Origin: Neostapfia colusana
Taxonomy: Eukaryota > Streptophyta > Magnoliopsida > Poales > Poaceae
Assembly: GCA_030760725.1 (NCBI GenBank)
Contig: JASWHV010000016.1
Location: forward strand, 47,193,227-47,257,226
DNA length: 64,000 bases
Direction of reading: 5' to 3'
A program made the translations under genes and the position numbers. Positions 44,217-54,893 of the stretch are shown here, piece after piece (position 1 is the first letter of the stretch; each line of letters starts with the position of its first letter). The notes beneath the pieces are model-generated. The model had not been told where the DNA came from, searched no databases, and was given only the letters and a program-made list of their open reading frames with translations.

Positions 44217-46142
44217 ATGAGTAATCATAGACGATGGATGTATGAGGGTTGGCGGAAGAATATTGCGCCTTCTAATGAATGGGCCATTAATACTAAGGCT
44301 TTTATCAGTCGTGCTTTCTCGTTATCGACCAACCGTTTTATGAAATGTCCGTGCAACAAGTGCCGTAACTCTTTATGCAAGGAAAAGTTGGAGATGGAAC
44401 GAGACCTTTGTAAATTTGGTTTTATGCCTGGTTATAAAATATGGTATGAGCACGGTGAGTTGTACCATAGCAATGTTGTTGTTGATGTGAGGGAAGATGA
44501 AACCAAGGATAGAATAGGTGACATGGTCGAAGCACTAGATCGTGACAGTGGTGTTGATGAATCTGTGGAAATTCCTAGTCCCGAAGTTGAAGAGTTTTAT
44601 AGAATTCTCTCAGCGTCCCATGAAGAGTTGCATGAGCACAATAAAGTGTTTGTACTTGCAACGGTGACTCGTCTCATGTCTATAACATTAAAGTATAATT
44701 TGTCCAACAAGTGCTATGATGATATAAGCGACTTGATATCGGACATTCTTCTGACAAATCATAAGTTGCCGAGAGACATCTACCAATCCAAGAAATTGTT
44801 GGGAGGGCTTGGTATGAAATATGAAAAGATTGATTGTTGTCGTAACAATTCTATGCTTTTCTGGAAGGAGAATACAAATACGACACATTGCTCAGTTTGT
44901 AAACAATCAAGATACATTGAGGTCACAAATGAGGATGGTGAATTAGTACAGACAAAAGTGGTAACGAAACAACTTCATTACATGCCTCTTGCACCTTCGC
45001 TGAACCGGTTGTTTCTATCTAAATCAACAGCAAAACACATGCGGTGGCATAAGGATGGTTTGCGTGAAACGGAGGGAGTAATGACACACTCATCTGATGC
45101 TCTAGCTTGGAAGGCATTGGACTCTTTTGATACAGATTTTGCAAAAGATGCTAGAAATGTTCGTATTGGTTTGGCTTCTAATGGTTTCACACCGTTCAAC
45201 ACTTCTGCAGCCTCATACTCATATTGACCAGTCTTTGCTATTCCATACAACCTTCCACCTGCTATTGCATGAAATATGATTACATGTTCTTGTCTCTAAT
45301 AATTCCCGGTCGTAAACATCCAGGAAAATAGGGGTGTTTCTTCAACCATTGATTGATAAATTAAAAGAATTATGGAACGGAGTAAAAGCGTATGATAGCT
45401 ATAAAAAGCAGAACTTCAACTTATGAGCTGCATACTTGTGGTCGGTTCATGATTTTCCTGCATATGGTGTTTTCTCAAGATGGAGCACACATGGTAAACT
45501 CTGTTGTCCTATCTGTGGTTCAGACTCTGATTGCTTTAGACTTACTCATGGGGGGGAAAGTGTGTTTTTTTATTTCCACCGACGTTTTCTACAAGCAAAT
45601 CATCCATTTAGGAGGCAATCCAATACATTCCGAAAGAATATTATTGTAACAAAGGGTCCGCCAAAACGATTGTCTAGTGGTGAGATTATTGAATGGATCA
45701 ATAAACTTGTCCCTACAGATGATGGGTTTGTTGGTTTTGGTCAGGACCACAACTAGACTCATATATGTGGCTTATGGAATCTTCCTTATGCTAAGTCGTT
45801 GTTACTCCTGCACAACATCGATGTCATGCATCAAGAACGCATTGTAGCCGAAAGCATCATCAGCACGTGTTTTAATTTGAAAAAGACAAAAGATAATCTG
45901 AAGGCTCGAAAAGATTTAGTGGAATTTTGTAATTGTCCAACCCTAGAAATCAGTCAAGATGGTAGTGGTAAGCAAAGAATGCCACGTGCTCCATTTTGTC
46001 TTAAAGAAGAAAAGAAAGAGGTGCTGAACTAGTTGCAACAATTGAAGTTTCTAGACGGTTACTGTGCTGGGTTGAGACGCACAATAAATCTCAAAAATTG
46101 GGTATTAAATAATTTAAAAAGCCATGATTATCATATAATCAT
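44217..46142 (+). pseudogene. CACTA-2 transposase (TNP2), 5' part
   Basis: ATG at 44217. The first 80 residues are the transposase-associated domain with its cysteine motif (RRWMYEGWRKN...FMKCPCNKCRN). The TNP2 transposase domain follows: CRNNSMLFWKEN, CSVCKQSRY, LFLSKSTAKHMRWHKDG and VRIGLASNGFTPFNTSAASYSY, where TGA (45225-45227) stands at a position that is usually Cys/Trp. The frame continues brokenly (WSTHGKLCCPICG and HRRFLQANHPFRRQSN at 45480-45610; LHNIDVMHQERIVAESI at 45800; LKSHDYHII at 46105-46140), with stops near 45305, 45755 and 46030. Tat-1 cuts it at 46142/46143. The enzyme cuts at the CACTA ends. Confidence 0.87.
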
Positions 46143-47346
46143 TGTCGAAGTGTGTTGCCGACACTTCCCCCGCGCCTGCTCTGGGCAGTCCGCGGAGGTT
46201 CTTTTTCGGAGGGGCTAGTCACTCACGGAGAGCTCACGCGTTAGGGACGATGGAGGGAGAAGCTTGACACAGAGATTTTTACGTGGTTTAGGCCGCCGGG
46301 GCGTAAAACCCTACGTCCATGGTGAGCAGAGATGCTCGTTGTATTGCTTGGTGCTCAGGAGCGAACCCTGCGTGAGAGTGTGTAAAGGGCGAACCCTCAG
46401 GTGCGAATGGCTGAGGTGCGAACGGCTGAGGTGCGAACCCTTGCTAACATTGCCTGCCCGAGCCTTTTATATTCCAAGGCTCAGGCGGCTTACAAGGTGG
46501 GCCCGGGTCCCGACAGGTGGTCCTGGGGAGATTGCCTGCCATCTACCGTATCTGCAGTTACGCCAGCAGTTGTCTCTGGCGAGGGCTTCTAAGTCTTCGT
46601 TCTGCCGCCCTACCCATGCCGCAAGCTAGTCGTAGTGGTTGATGATGGCAGGGGCGGCAGGGAATGTCTTGTCGCTGTGTTTATTGGCGTACAACCTCTA
46701 ACTCGTTGCACCAGTCTTCACTGCGATGTAATTGGGTGCAACAGCACCTGACAGAGTCGTGCTCCGCGTCTCCGCGCCTTGGGAAGGCGCGGGTCTTGAA
46801 TACCTTGTACGGGCAAGGTATGGCGCGTCTTTACTCTTGCTGCCTACCGCACGGGGGCAGGCAGCGCTGCTCTGCTGGCCACGTGGCGGGCCCGGAGCTC
46901 TCCTCTAAGGAGAGGGAGGTTCGGCCCCGCTGGACACCTGGAGCCTTCGAAGCTCTCCCCGCGGAGGGGGGAGGTCCGGCTCTGCTGGCCACGTGGTGGG
47001 CCTAGAGCTCTCCTCTGAGGAGAGGGAGGTCCGGCCCCGCTGGACACGTGGAGCCTTCGGAGCTCTCCCCGCAGAGGGGGGAAGTCCACGTCGAGGGCCC
47101 GGAGCCCTCCTCTGAGGAGAGGGGGGCCCGGCCCCGCTGGACACTTGGAGCCTTCGGAGCTCTTTCCGCGGAGGGGGGAGGTCCGGCTCTGTTGGCCACG
47201 TGGCGGGCCCAGAGCCTCCCTCTGAGGAGAGGGACGTTCGGCCCCGCTGGACACGTGGCGCCTTCGGAGCTCTCCCTGTGGAGAAGGGCGAGGTCCTTAG
47301 GCAGTTTCTCCTGTGCGCGGGGGTACCCATATTGAGGGTACCGACA
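46143..47346 (-). repeat. 3' LTR of Tat-1
   Basis: On the + strand from TGTCGAAGTGTG to GGTACCGACA; on the - strand it starts TGTCGGTACCC, a start common in grass gypsy LTRs. A TATA box reads on the - strand at 46465-46473 (AATATAAAA). The U3 (46865-47290) is a tandem G-box array of about eight units alternating GCCACGTGGCGGGCCCGGAG and ACACGTGGAGCCTTCGGAG. Long open frames over this array on both strands are artefacts. Confidence 0.9.
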
Positions 47347-47372
47347 GTGGCCCCCGGGCCCATCTTGGGGGA
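47347..47372 (-). other. Polypurine tract region of Tat-1
   Basis: On the - strand, CCCAAGATGGGCCCGGGGGC stands immediately before the 3' LTR. It is G-rich but not a perfect purine tract. The same sequence borders the Tat-2 and Tat-3 3' LTRs (58221 and 62843), which supports the assignment. Confidence 0.5.
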
Positions 47373-47730
47373 GATAACGAGCCCGAGGTGGGGCCCCCGT
47401 CTCTTCCACTCCGCGCACCTTCTCGAAGACCCGCATTGACCGTTGCCAGAGCACGAACAGTCGCAGGATCGTGGGAGCGTGTGCCCCACTTGATGGCAGC
47501 TTTTACTGCGGCGGTTCCCAAAGCTGCCACTTCTGCACATCGTAGCTCCTTTTCAGGAACCGCCGAAGCGTCCTGCCGGCTTGTCTCCTTGGGAGACTGA
47601 CTTCTTGGCCCACCGCTTCAGCTGGACGGCTTGGGTCCACTTGTCATCGACGCTTGGTCTTGGAGCTGAAGCGGTTGTCCAAGCAGCGTATTCAAAGAGT
47701 TTTGAATCGCTTTGAATCATGCCTGGGGAG

Positions 47731-47740
47731 TTTAAAAGGG
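47731..47740 (+). promoter_or_regulatory. TATA-like box of the Tat-1 antisense gene
   Basis: TTTAAAAGGG lies 119 bp upstream of the ATG at 47850, on the strand opposite to the retroelement promoter. The same word (TTTTAAAAGG, 58605-58614) occurs 109 bp upstream of the Tat-2 copy's ATG, within a conserved stretch. Promoter activity is inferred. Confidence 0.5.
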
Positions 47741-47849
47741 GATCTCACCCGCATCGTGGCTTCCCTTCGCACATCCCTGCATTTGAATCTGTGTTGTTTC
47801 CTTGAGCTCTTGCGCCCTTGTCTTCCCTGTTCTTGAGCTTCCATCTGCC

Positions 47850-49872
47850 ATGGCTTCCAACTTGCCTCCGGAGAAGAAACGCGCCCGGTCTCCTCCGGCG
47901 GTGGCGTTCGCGCCAAGTCAGGGAACCAGGGTACCCGCGCGTCCTTCGCTTGGAGACGTCAGCTCGTCTGGTGGCGACTCCAAGAGGTCTCGGGCTTCCC
48001 ATTCCAGTGAGACCCCACTCGAGCGGCGGTGGCCCGAGGGTCCCCGGGCGTCACGCCCTCCGTCCTCAGGCGGTGGAGCTTTGAGGGGGAGCACTGGTGC
48101 GGCGATGCCTAGGGGCGACTCTAGAGTTCAGGCGCCCCGGGCCTCGGGCGCTGGATCGGGTCCTAGGGGGGCTTCAGAAGCGTCCCCTACTCCGCCGGTC
48201 CGGGTGACTGCGGGGCAGCCCTCGGCGGCGACGGCGGGCTCTAGTGGACCTACCCTGGCTCGGAAGCAGGGGTTAAGAGCCCATTGGAGCGCTCGTATCC
48301 CTCGGTAAGTGTCGCCCTTACCTAGTTCCAGAGCCTGCAGTCTTTTATTCTTTCCTTAACCCGAGAGCCTCCCATGTTTGCAGGGACTCATCAAGTACCG
48401 GTAACGTTTCCGTTTCCCTGCCGTCCCCGGCTGACGGGGGATCTGCGCCACAGCGCCCAGAAGCTGAAGCGACTCCGGCGGCTCCCAAACCGGTGCAGGC
48501 TCCTCCTGCGCTGGTTGGTCTGGCTCCTGCGGTAGCGGCGACAACACCCGCTCATCCCCCTTCGCCAGCTCGGGAGCCGGCAGTTGCTGAAGGTTCGGTG
48601 GGACCATCTGTTGGCGTCCCACCCTCTAGTGTCGAAGCGGGAGAAGCAGCCACGGGCCCTATGGCGGGCAGCGAACCGGGGTGCGTCGGGAGCGGCCCCA
48701 CTCCAGTGCCGTCTTTTCCTGATCAGCGCCTGATCCCGGTCGCCGAAGCGCCAGCTCCTCCTGATGACGACGTGATGGAGGAAGTCGGGGGCACGGCTTC
48801 GGCCTCTGCCGCCCCGCTGTCCCTGGCGGACGCCTTTGAGCTTGCCCGGACGAACGTCCGGCAGGTTCTGGCCGCGCTCGGTCGCGAGCGGGAGGAGCAG
48901 GTAGGAGAGAGGGATCGCCTCCTCAGCTGGGGGCGCCTCTTGAAGGAGCGGACCGAGGAGGTCAGGGCGGAGCTTGACTTGAGGCGGACGTCGCTCGATG
49001 TCATGGAGGCGCTCCTTGACCGTCAGAAGAGGGCCGTCAACCGCCTGGACTCCGAGACTTGACGGCTCCACCAGGAGACCCTCAAGGCTCATGCTCGGAT
49101 CGAGGCGAACTTCTCTGCTTTGGAGGAGCTGCGACTGAAGCTGAAGCACTGCGAGCGCGTCGTCGCGGACCGGGAGCAAGCTGTGGCGGCTGAGGCGAGG
49201 AAGGTCACCGCGCAGCTGACGGCTGGCGAGGGCGACCTGAGGACCCGAGCTAAGGAGCTGGAGACCTAGAAGACAGATCTGGTCGCGAGGGAGGAGCAAG
49301 TCTCCCGGGAGCACCAGGCGGTCCTAGATCGGGAGCTGGCTGCCGACTTCCGGGCTTTGGAGTTGGAGCGTCTTGCCCAGAGTCTCCAGCTCCGGGAAGA
49401 CTCTCTGGCGGCCAAGGAGAAGGAATTCTCCGAGGAGGGCCTCGACGCCTTGCTGGCAGTCCGTCGCGAGATGGGAGAGCTCCAGGCCTAGCGGTCCGCC
49501 GAGGCCCAAGCGGTCTGGAGTTTTGTTGACCTGGCAGGGTCCGCCCTGGTCCCCCTTGGCTTCAGTCCGGTGAGGGCAGTGGCTCCGGCGCAGAAGGTGG
49601 CTGAGGTGATCCCTGCGCTCGAGTCCATTGGCGCCAAGCTAGACATGCTTGAAGCGGTGGTCGCCGGAGAGCTTGAGGCAGAGGGACGGGCCCTGGCGAT
49701 GGAGGTTGCTACGCACGTGCTGATGTTCTTCCGGAGCCGGAATCCCTCCCTCTCTCTAGAGCCAGTGAGGCAGGGTCCCGCCGTGGAGCGGGAGGAAGCG
49801 GCCAGGGCTGAAGTCGGGGACGTGGTGGCCCTTGTAGCCTCTAGGTTCCAGCACGAGCCGGGGGAACCCTAG
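47850..49872 (+). pseudogene. Antisense two-exon passenger gene of Tat-1 (coiled-coil protein)
   Basis: Exon 1 is 47850-48304, starting MASNLPPEKKRARSPP, fully open, rich in Ser/Pro/Gly/Arg. It ends in phase 2 at a GTAAGT donor. Exon 2 is 48384-49872 in the frame that splicing predicts. It has an Ala/Pro-rich start, a long coiled coil (REREEQVGERDRLLSWGRL, TEEVRAELDLRR) and a conserved C-terminal part (ALESIGAKLDMLEAVVAGE). Together 648 codons with only three stops: TGA 49060-49062, TAG 49267-49269, TAG 49489-49491. Comparison with Tat-2 suggests Arg, Gln and Gln there originally, that is C to T changes. There is no frameshift. It lacks the N-terminal PF04195-like domain found in Tat-2, through a deletion of about 1 kb after the fifth codon. 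Function unknown; it lies antisense to gag, at the 3' end of the element. Confidence 0.78.
48305..48383 (+). other. Intron of the Tat-1 antisense gene
   Basis: 79 bp, donor GTAAGT, a T-rich tract and acceptor TTTGCAG|G. It starts with an in-frame stop directly after the donor (CGGTAA), so translation past exon 1 needs splicing. Its position and phase match the 78 bp intron at 60155-60232 in Tat-2. Confidence 0.8.
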
Positions 49873-51241
49873 GGCTTGTACCTTTTGTTTTTTGCTTTTG
49901 TCGAGTCTGTAGTCCAGCTCATGGAGCCTTGAATGAATAGACCCTTGTTGTTTTCTGTGCCTGTGTTCTTTTACCTTATTCTCGGTTTGGCCTGCCCCAG
50001 TCCTTAGCTCCGCAAGGTACTCAGAGGTCTCCACCAATCTTGAAGTCTTTCACAGACACCTTCCTAGGGTCCTTATTGTGCTAAGGGCCCTAGGGGTCTT
50101 CGGAGCTTGCCCCGTGAGGACGGGGGGAGGCCCGGATCTGCTAACCACGTGGCAGGCCCGGAGCCCTTCTGAGGAGAGGGAAGCCCGGCCCCGAAGAACA
50201 CGTGGAACCTTCGGAGCCCGCCCCAGCGGAGGGGGGCGGAGTCTGGCTCTGCCGGCCACGCGGCGGGCCCGGGGATATCCTCTGAGGAGAGGGGAGCTCC
50301 GGTCTCACTGGTACACGTGGGACCTTCGGGGCTCGCCTCAGCGGAGGGGACGAGACCCGGATCCTCCGGTCTTGTGCTGGAGTAGTCGATAGCTCGGGCC
50401 CTTCCCTGTGCGGTCCCCGTAGCTAAAACCTGAAGGTCCTGCACACAGGTAGAGGAAGCGTAATTCTCCTCGAGGGCTTTCCCTTCCCTGTCTCCTAGTC
50501 TTACTTGGCTGACGGTCCTGATCCGGTATACGGGGCTTGGGCAATTCTGTGCGCGAGGCGCTGGGGGTCCGGCTCCCTCCGAGGTCAGGGTACGACCGTC
50601 CGGCCCCTAGTACCGGACCTAACGCCGGGGAGGCAGAGTGTACAGGCTTTCGGTACGGAACTAGGCAAAGCAGTTGTACTCCCCTGGACCTCCGAAGGAC
50701 AGGGCGCGCACGCTTTGGGTCGGAACCAGGCAAAGCAGGCTACGCACCCTGGACCCCCCATGCACAGTGCAGGCCTTTCCTGGAGGTGACCAACTGGCAC
50801 CGTAGCACCTGACTGGGGGAGGCCTGAAAGGCCCCCTGGCCATCGGTAGGTACCTCAAGCGCAACCGCCTTCTGTAGGATAGCAAGTGTCGACTATGGAT
50901 GAGAACGGGAAAGGGGAGCTAAATGTACGGTGAGCATACATGGAAAGTGCGGTCATAGAAATTAATGCGTAATTTAAATGAGCACATAAGTAAGAGCATG
51001 GTAGGACAGGTTTCTGTGTAAATGCCTATAGGAGGAAGGCAGGCTGAACATGGAGGCAACGACCCGCCCCATTAAGAAGGGAAGCAAGACTCTACGCGCT
51101 TGGGGTCGGAACCAGGCCAAGCTGAACGTAGTCCTGGACCGTCCCGTGAGGCTTAGCTGCTCCGAGCGCTGTTCCCAGAGCCTATTGGGATTTATTACAG
51201 AAAAGAAAAGGCTTGTACTACTAATGCTCTGGGGATAGAAC
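49873..51241 (-). other. Tat-1 non-coding stretch between pol remnant and antisense gene
   Basis: No gene recognised. 50095-50385 is a short G-box array of the LTR type. The word GGTCGGAACCAGGC-AAGC with a following CCTGGACC occurs near 50655, 50720 and 51103, three diverged direct repeats. The same stretch is found in Tat-3 (63100-64000). Just after the antisense stop, CTGTAGTCCAGCTCATGGAG (49907-49926) is conserved in Tat-2 (61591-61610) and may be the 3' end of the antisense transcript. Confidence 0.6.
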
Positions 51242-51868
51242 TTACTGTGATGTTCCATGTTCCAAGGGTTTGAGAGCGGGATCCCATCCTTGGTGGAGAG
51301 GCGTATGTACCTGGGACGGCAACTTTCGTGACTCGGAAGGGACCTTCCCGGCTGGGGGAGAGTTTATAGGTCCTTCGTGAGAAAGTGTGCGCCGCGGCAC
51401 CAGGTCGCCTTCTTGTAGCTCCCAGACGCGCTTGGTCCTTTGGCGGTAGCGCCGGAGCACCAGCCAGGACCGTGCATTGTGGAGTGTTGCTTGTAATCGT
51501 GCCTCGTCGACGAGGTCGATATCTTCACGCCGGAGCTGGTCCTGCGCGGCTTCTCCCGGGAGCCCCGGGGTACCTTCCTCTATTGGCTCAGGCCGACAAG
51601 AGGTAGGCAGACCCGGACTCTTCTTGGGGGATCCAGGAGGTTCTTTTTCCATTGGCTCAGGCCGACAGGAGGTCGACGGATCCTGGGCGGCCCTCGGGAG
51701 GTGAGGCCGAGGCACGGGGGCATGCACTCGGGTGGAGCTGGCCCGGTTCTGCACCGCCGGGGCTGGTGCTTGGGCTGCTGCAAATGCTTGGAGCTTTTCG
51801 AAGGCTGACACTGCTGCAGTGCAGTCTCCTAAGATCTTGAGGACGCCCGTTGGTGTATGCATCTTCAA
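51242..51868 (-). pseudogene. pol: Tat-1 pol remnant: protease end fused to integrase C-terminus
   Basis: A 208-codon frame starts with a segment typical of the end of the Tat protease region (KMHTPTGVLKILGD), passes an Ala/Pro-rich linker holding a duplicated SCRPEP(M/I)E(K/E) phrase, and ends with a segment typical of the integrase C-terminus (DLVDEARLQATLHNARSW, RRYRQRTKRVWELQEGDLV). Everything between, that is RT, RNase H and the DDE core, is absent. The linker probably marks the deletion. The frame is open throughout, so the fused protein could still be made. Assignment is by motif likeness only. Confidence 0.68.
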
Positions 51869-51925
51869 GACGAGGTAGCCGTAGTGGGCTACCGCTATGA
51901 TTTATCGTCGCTGGAGCTGGAGTTC

Positions 51926-53620
51926 TCATGGTTGTGCACCGCCTTCACGGCGCGCTGAGGCTCCTGGATCTCCGCCTGGTGGTCGACGTTCTTGGGTGTC
52001 AACCTTCTGCTTGCCCTCCCTTTGCCGGAAGGGAGGGGCGTCAGCACGCGGTTGCTTCCCCTTGCGGAAGAGCTCCGCGAGCTTCTGAATCTCCCGGCAC
52101 TCAGCAGCAGTATGGCTGCTGGTGTTGTGCACGGGGCACGGCTCTCCTTGGTCACCATCAGGAGCTGGTGACCGTCGCTGCCTCTTGTCGGGGCGTGGCC
52201 CCCGAGCCCCACTGGGTGCTGCTGCTGCAGCAACGGGAGCTGCGGTCGGTGGTTTCATGTTGCCACCGCCCCGGTTCTTGATCTTCTTGCTGCTTCCATC
52301 GGAAGCAGCGCCAGATCCGGGCTGTCCTCCTGATTCGGAGGCTGGCTGTGAGTGCCAGTTCCGCCCTTCAGCTGCCCTAGCGCACTTGTCCTCCAGGCTG
52401 AAGAGCTCTGAAATGCCGCGCACTTCTTTGGTCGCGAGCTTCTCGAGCATCTTCGTATCCCGTACACCCTGCCAGAACGCCACCACCACAGAAGCATTCT
52501 GGATATGTGGGATGGTGTTCCGGACCTGAGAGAACCGCTGGATGAAGGAGCGCAGCGTCTCTCCAGGTTGTTGTTGGATGGCATGGAGGTCGAGCTCTGT
52601 GCCAGGCCAGGTGTAGGAGCTGCCGATGTTCGCAGTAAACTGCCGGCAGAGCTCTCCCCAGGAGGTTATGGATCCCTGGGGGAGATTCATGAGCCAAGAC
52701 CGAGCTGGGCCGGTCAAGGCGACGAGAAAGTAGTTGGCCATGACGGCCTCATCCCCTCCTGCAGCAAGGATGGCGGTGGAGTAGATCTGGAGGAACTCCG
52801 CCGGGTTGACGCTTCCGTCGTACTTCTCGGGCAGGTGCGGTCGGAACTTGCGCGGCCACTTTGCGAAGCAAAGGTGTGGTGCCAGGGCCGCACATCCTGC
52901 TCCTGTTGCTGCAGGTGTTGGTGCCGCGAACGCTTGGTTCGCTGTCGGCACTGTGCAACCCGGTATGGGCAAGGCTGCACCATAGACCGGGGGCACTATT
53001 TGCAGGGCATATGGCTGGGGCATATGCTGCGTGACGTATGCCTGGGGCAGAGATCGTGTGGCGGACGTATGCGGCTCAGGCTGGGTCGAGGCGGTTGACA
53101 TGCTGTCGCCGGCCTCTTGGTTGCGACGCCTTTCTCGCCGTCGCTCGATGACCACTCAGGCATCCTTGCCCAGGTGTTGTCGTTCCAGCTCCGACCTCAG
53201 GTCCGCCGATGGGAGCCTGGTGGAGCGACAGTCTGCCATCTGCCCGTCAATCGTTGGCGTGCGCGTCAGCAACACAGCCGGTTGACTGGTACGCCGTCCC
53301 CGCCGAAGTTGAGGGTTGGCGGCGACGACGACGAGACGGTCTACGTCGTGAATCCACTGCTGGGTCGCTGACTGAGGCACGTCCCCAGCGTGTGGATTGC
53401 GCAGTAGCGCTCGTGCTGCAGCTAGTGCGCTCCCGTGGGAGACACTCAGTGCTGCAGTAGATCTTGGGCTTGCTGGAGTCTGCGCTGCCGGAGTCGGCTG
53501 CTGGCTTCCAGCTTGCACCGACACACTCTGTCCTGAGTGTGTCGAGACGTAGTCCCCACTGTTCAACGTTCGACGTGAACGTGGCCAGCGAGAGCTTGCC
53601 GCTGAAGGAAGCTTCGTCAT
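51926..53620 (-). pseudogene. gag: Tat-1 gag, one stop codon
   Basis: The start ATG (53620-53618) lies 57 bp inside the LTR edge. One frame of about 564 codons runs to 51926, broken only by a TGA at 53158-53156. The capsid domain has FRPHLPEKYDGSVNPAEFLQ, ARSWLMNLP, SWGELCRQFTANI and GETLRSFIQRFSQVRNTIP. The C-terminal part has a CPVHNTSSHTAAECREI motif (Cys-His-His-Cys-like knuckle near 52130) and Lys/Arg-rich stretches. This almost intact gag in an element without RT suggests the element moved with enzymes from a related partner; that is inference. Confidence 0.87.
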
Positions 53621-53657
53621 CTTCTTCGGCGAAAGCTCGTCGCGTAAGGGAAAAGCC

Positions 53658-53674
53658 CCCTACCTGGCGCGCCA
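53658..53674 (-). other. Primer binding site of Tat-1
   Basis: On the - strand TGGCGCGCCAGGTAGGGG follows the LTR edge at 53677 after two bases. This is the primer-site sequence seen in many grass Tat-type elements. I leave the tRNA identity open. Confidence 0.75.
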
Positions 53675-53676
53675 AA

Positions 53677-54893
53677 TGTCGAAGTGTGTTGCCGACACTT
53701 CCCTCGAGCCTGCTCTGGGCAGCCCGCGGAGATTCTTTTTCGGAGGGGCTAGTCACTCACGGAGAGCTCACGCGTTAGGGACGATGGAGGGGGAAGCTTG
53801 ACTCAGAGATTTTTACGTGGTTCAGGCCGCCGGAGCGTAAAACCCTACGTGCACAGTGAGCAGAGATGCTCGTTGTATTGCTTGGTGCTCAGGAGGGAAC
53901 CCTGCGTGAGAGTGCGTAAAAGGCGAACCCTCAGGTGCGAATGGCTGAGGTGCGGACGGCTGAGGTGCAAACCCTTGCTAACGTTGCCCACCTGAGCTTT
54001 TTATAGTCCAAGGCTCGGGCGGCTTACAAGTTGGGCCCGGGTGCCGACAGGTGGTCCCGGAGAGATTGCCTGCCATCTACCGTATCCGCAGTTACGCCGG
54101 CAGTTGTCTCTGGCGAGGGCTTCTAAGTCTTCGTTTTGCCGCCCTGTCCATGCCGCAAGCTAGTCGTAGTGGTTGATGATGGCAGGGGCAGCAGGAGATG
54201 TCTTGTCGTTGTGTTTATTGGCGTACAGCCTCTAACGCGTTGCACCACTCTTCACTGCGATGTGATTGGGCGCAACGGCACCTAACAGAGGTGTGCTCCA
54301 CATCTCCGCGCCTTGGGAAGGCGCGGGTCTTGAATACCTTGTACGGGCAAGGTATGGCGCGTCTTTACTCTTGCTGCCTACCGCGCGGGGGCGGGCAGCG
54401 CTGCTCTGCTGGCCACGTGGCGGGTCCAGAGCTCTCCTCTGAGGAGAGGGGGTCCGGCCCCGCTGGACACGTGGAGCCTTCGGAGCTCTCCCCGCGGAGG
54501 GGGGAGGTCCGGCTCTGCTGGCCTTGTGGCGGGCCCGGAGCTCTCCTCTGAGGAGAGGGAGGTCCGGCCCACCTGAACACGTGGAGCCTTCGGAGCTCTC
54601 CCCGCGGAGGGGGGAGGTCAGGCTTTGCCGTCCACGTGGCTGGCCCGGAGCCCTCCTCTGAGGAGAGGGGGACCCGGCCACGCTGGACACGTGGAGCCTT
54701 CGGAGCTCTCCCCGCGGAGGGGGGAGGTCCGGCTCTGTTGGCCACGTGGCAGCCCCGAAGCCTCCCTCTGAGGAGAGGGACGTCCGGCCCCGCTGGACAC
54801 GTGGCGCCTTCGGAGCTCTCCCTGCAGAGAAGGGCGAGGTCCTTTGGTAGTTTCTCCTGTGCGTGGGGATACCCCATATTGAGGGTACCGACA
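53677..54893 (-). repeat. 5' LTR of Tat-1
   Basis: 1217 bp, aligning with 46143-47346 throughout. TATA box on the - strand at about 53998-54006 (CTATAAAAAG). G-box array at 54405-54835. The two LTRs differ by scattered substitutions and small indels, for example in the array, so the insertion is not fresh. Confidence 0.9.

Larger units (their letters stand above)
46143..54893 (-). mobile_element. Tat-1: Ty3/gypsy Tat-type element, pol deleted, with antisense gene
   Basis: Two LTRs (46143-47346 and 53677-54893) flank an internal region. The - orientation is shown by the primer site next to 53677, gag on the - strand, and TATA boxes readable on the - strand. The flanks are ATCAT (46138-46142) and ATCGT (54894-54898), a 5 bp duplication with one mismatch; removing the element rejoins the transposase frame. 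Internal order on the - strand: gag, a fused protease-end/integrase-end remnant, a non-coding stretch, then on the opposite strand a two-exon gene. RT, RNase H and the integrase core are missing, so it is non-autonomous. Confidence 0.9.

Noticed and set aside
46844..47540. Several long overlapping Pro/Ser/Arg-rich reading frames on both strands (also at 54232-54894, 57767-58366 and 62395-63225)
   Set aside because: They lie on the G-box array of Tat LTRs. The GC-rich unit lacks stops in many phases, the frames cross the LTR/internal border, and the peptides are just repeats of the DNA unit.
46143..54893. Treating Tat-1 as a + strand element because its longest coiled-coil gene is on the + strand
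   Set aside because: Primer site, gag, TATA boxes and the LTR start TGTCGGTACCC all agree on the - strand; the + strand gene is antisense.
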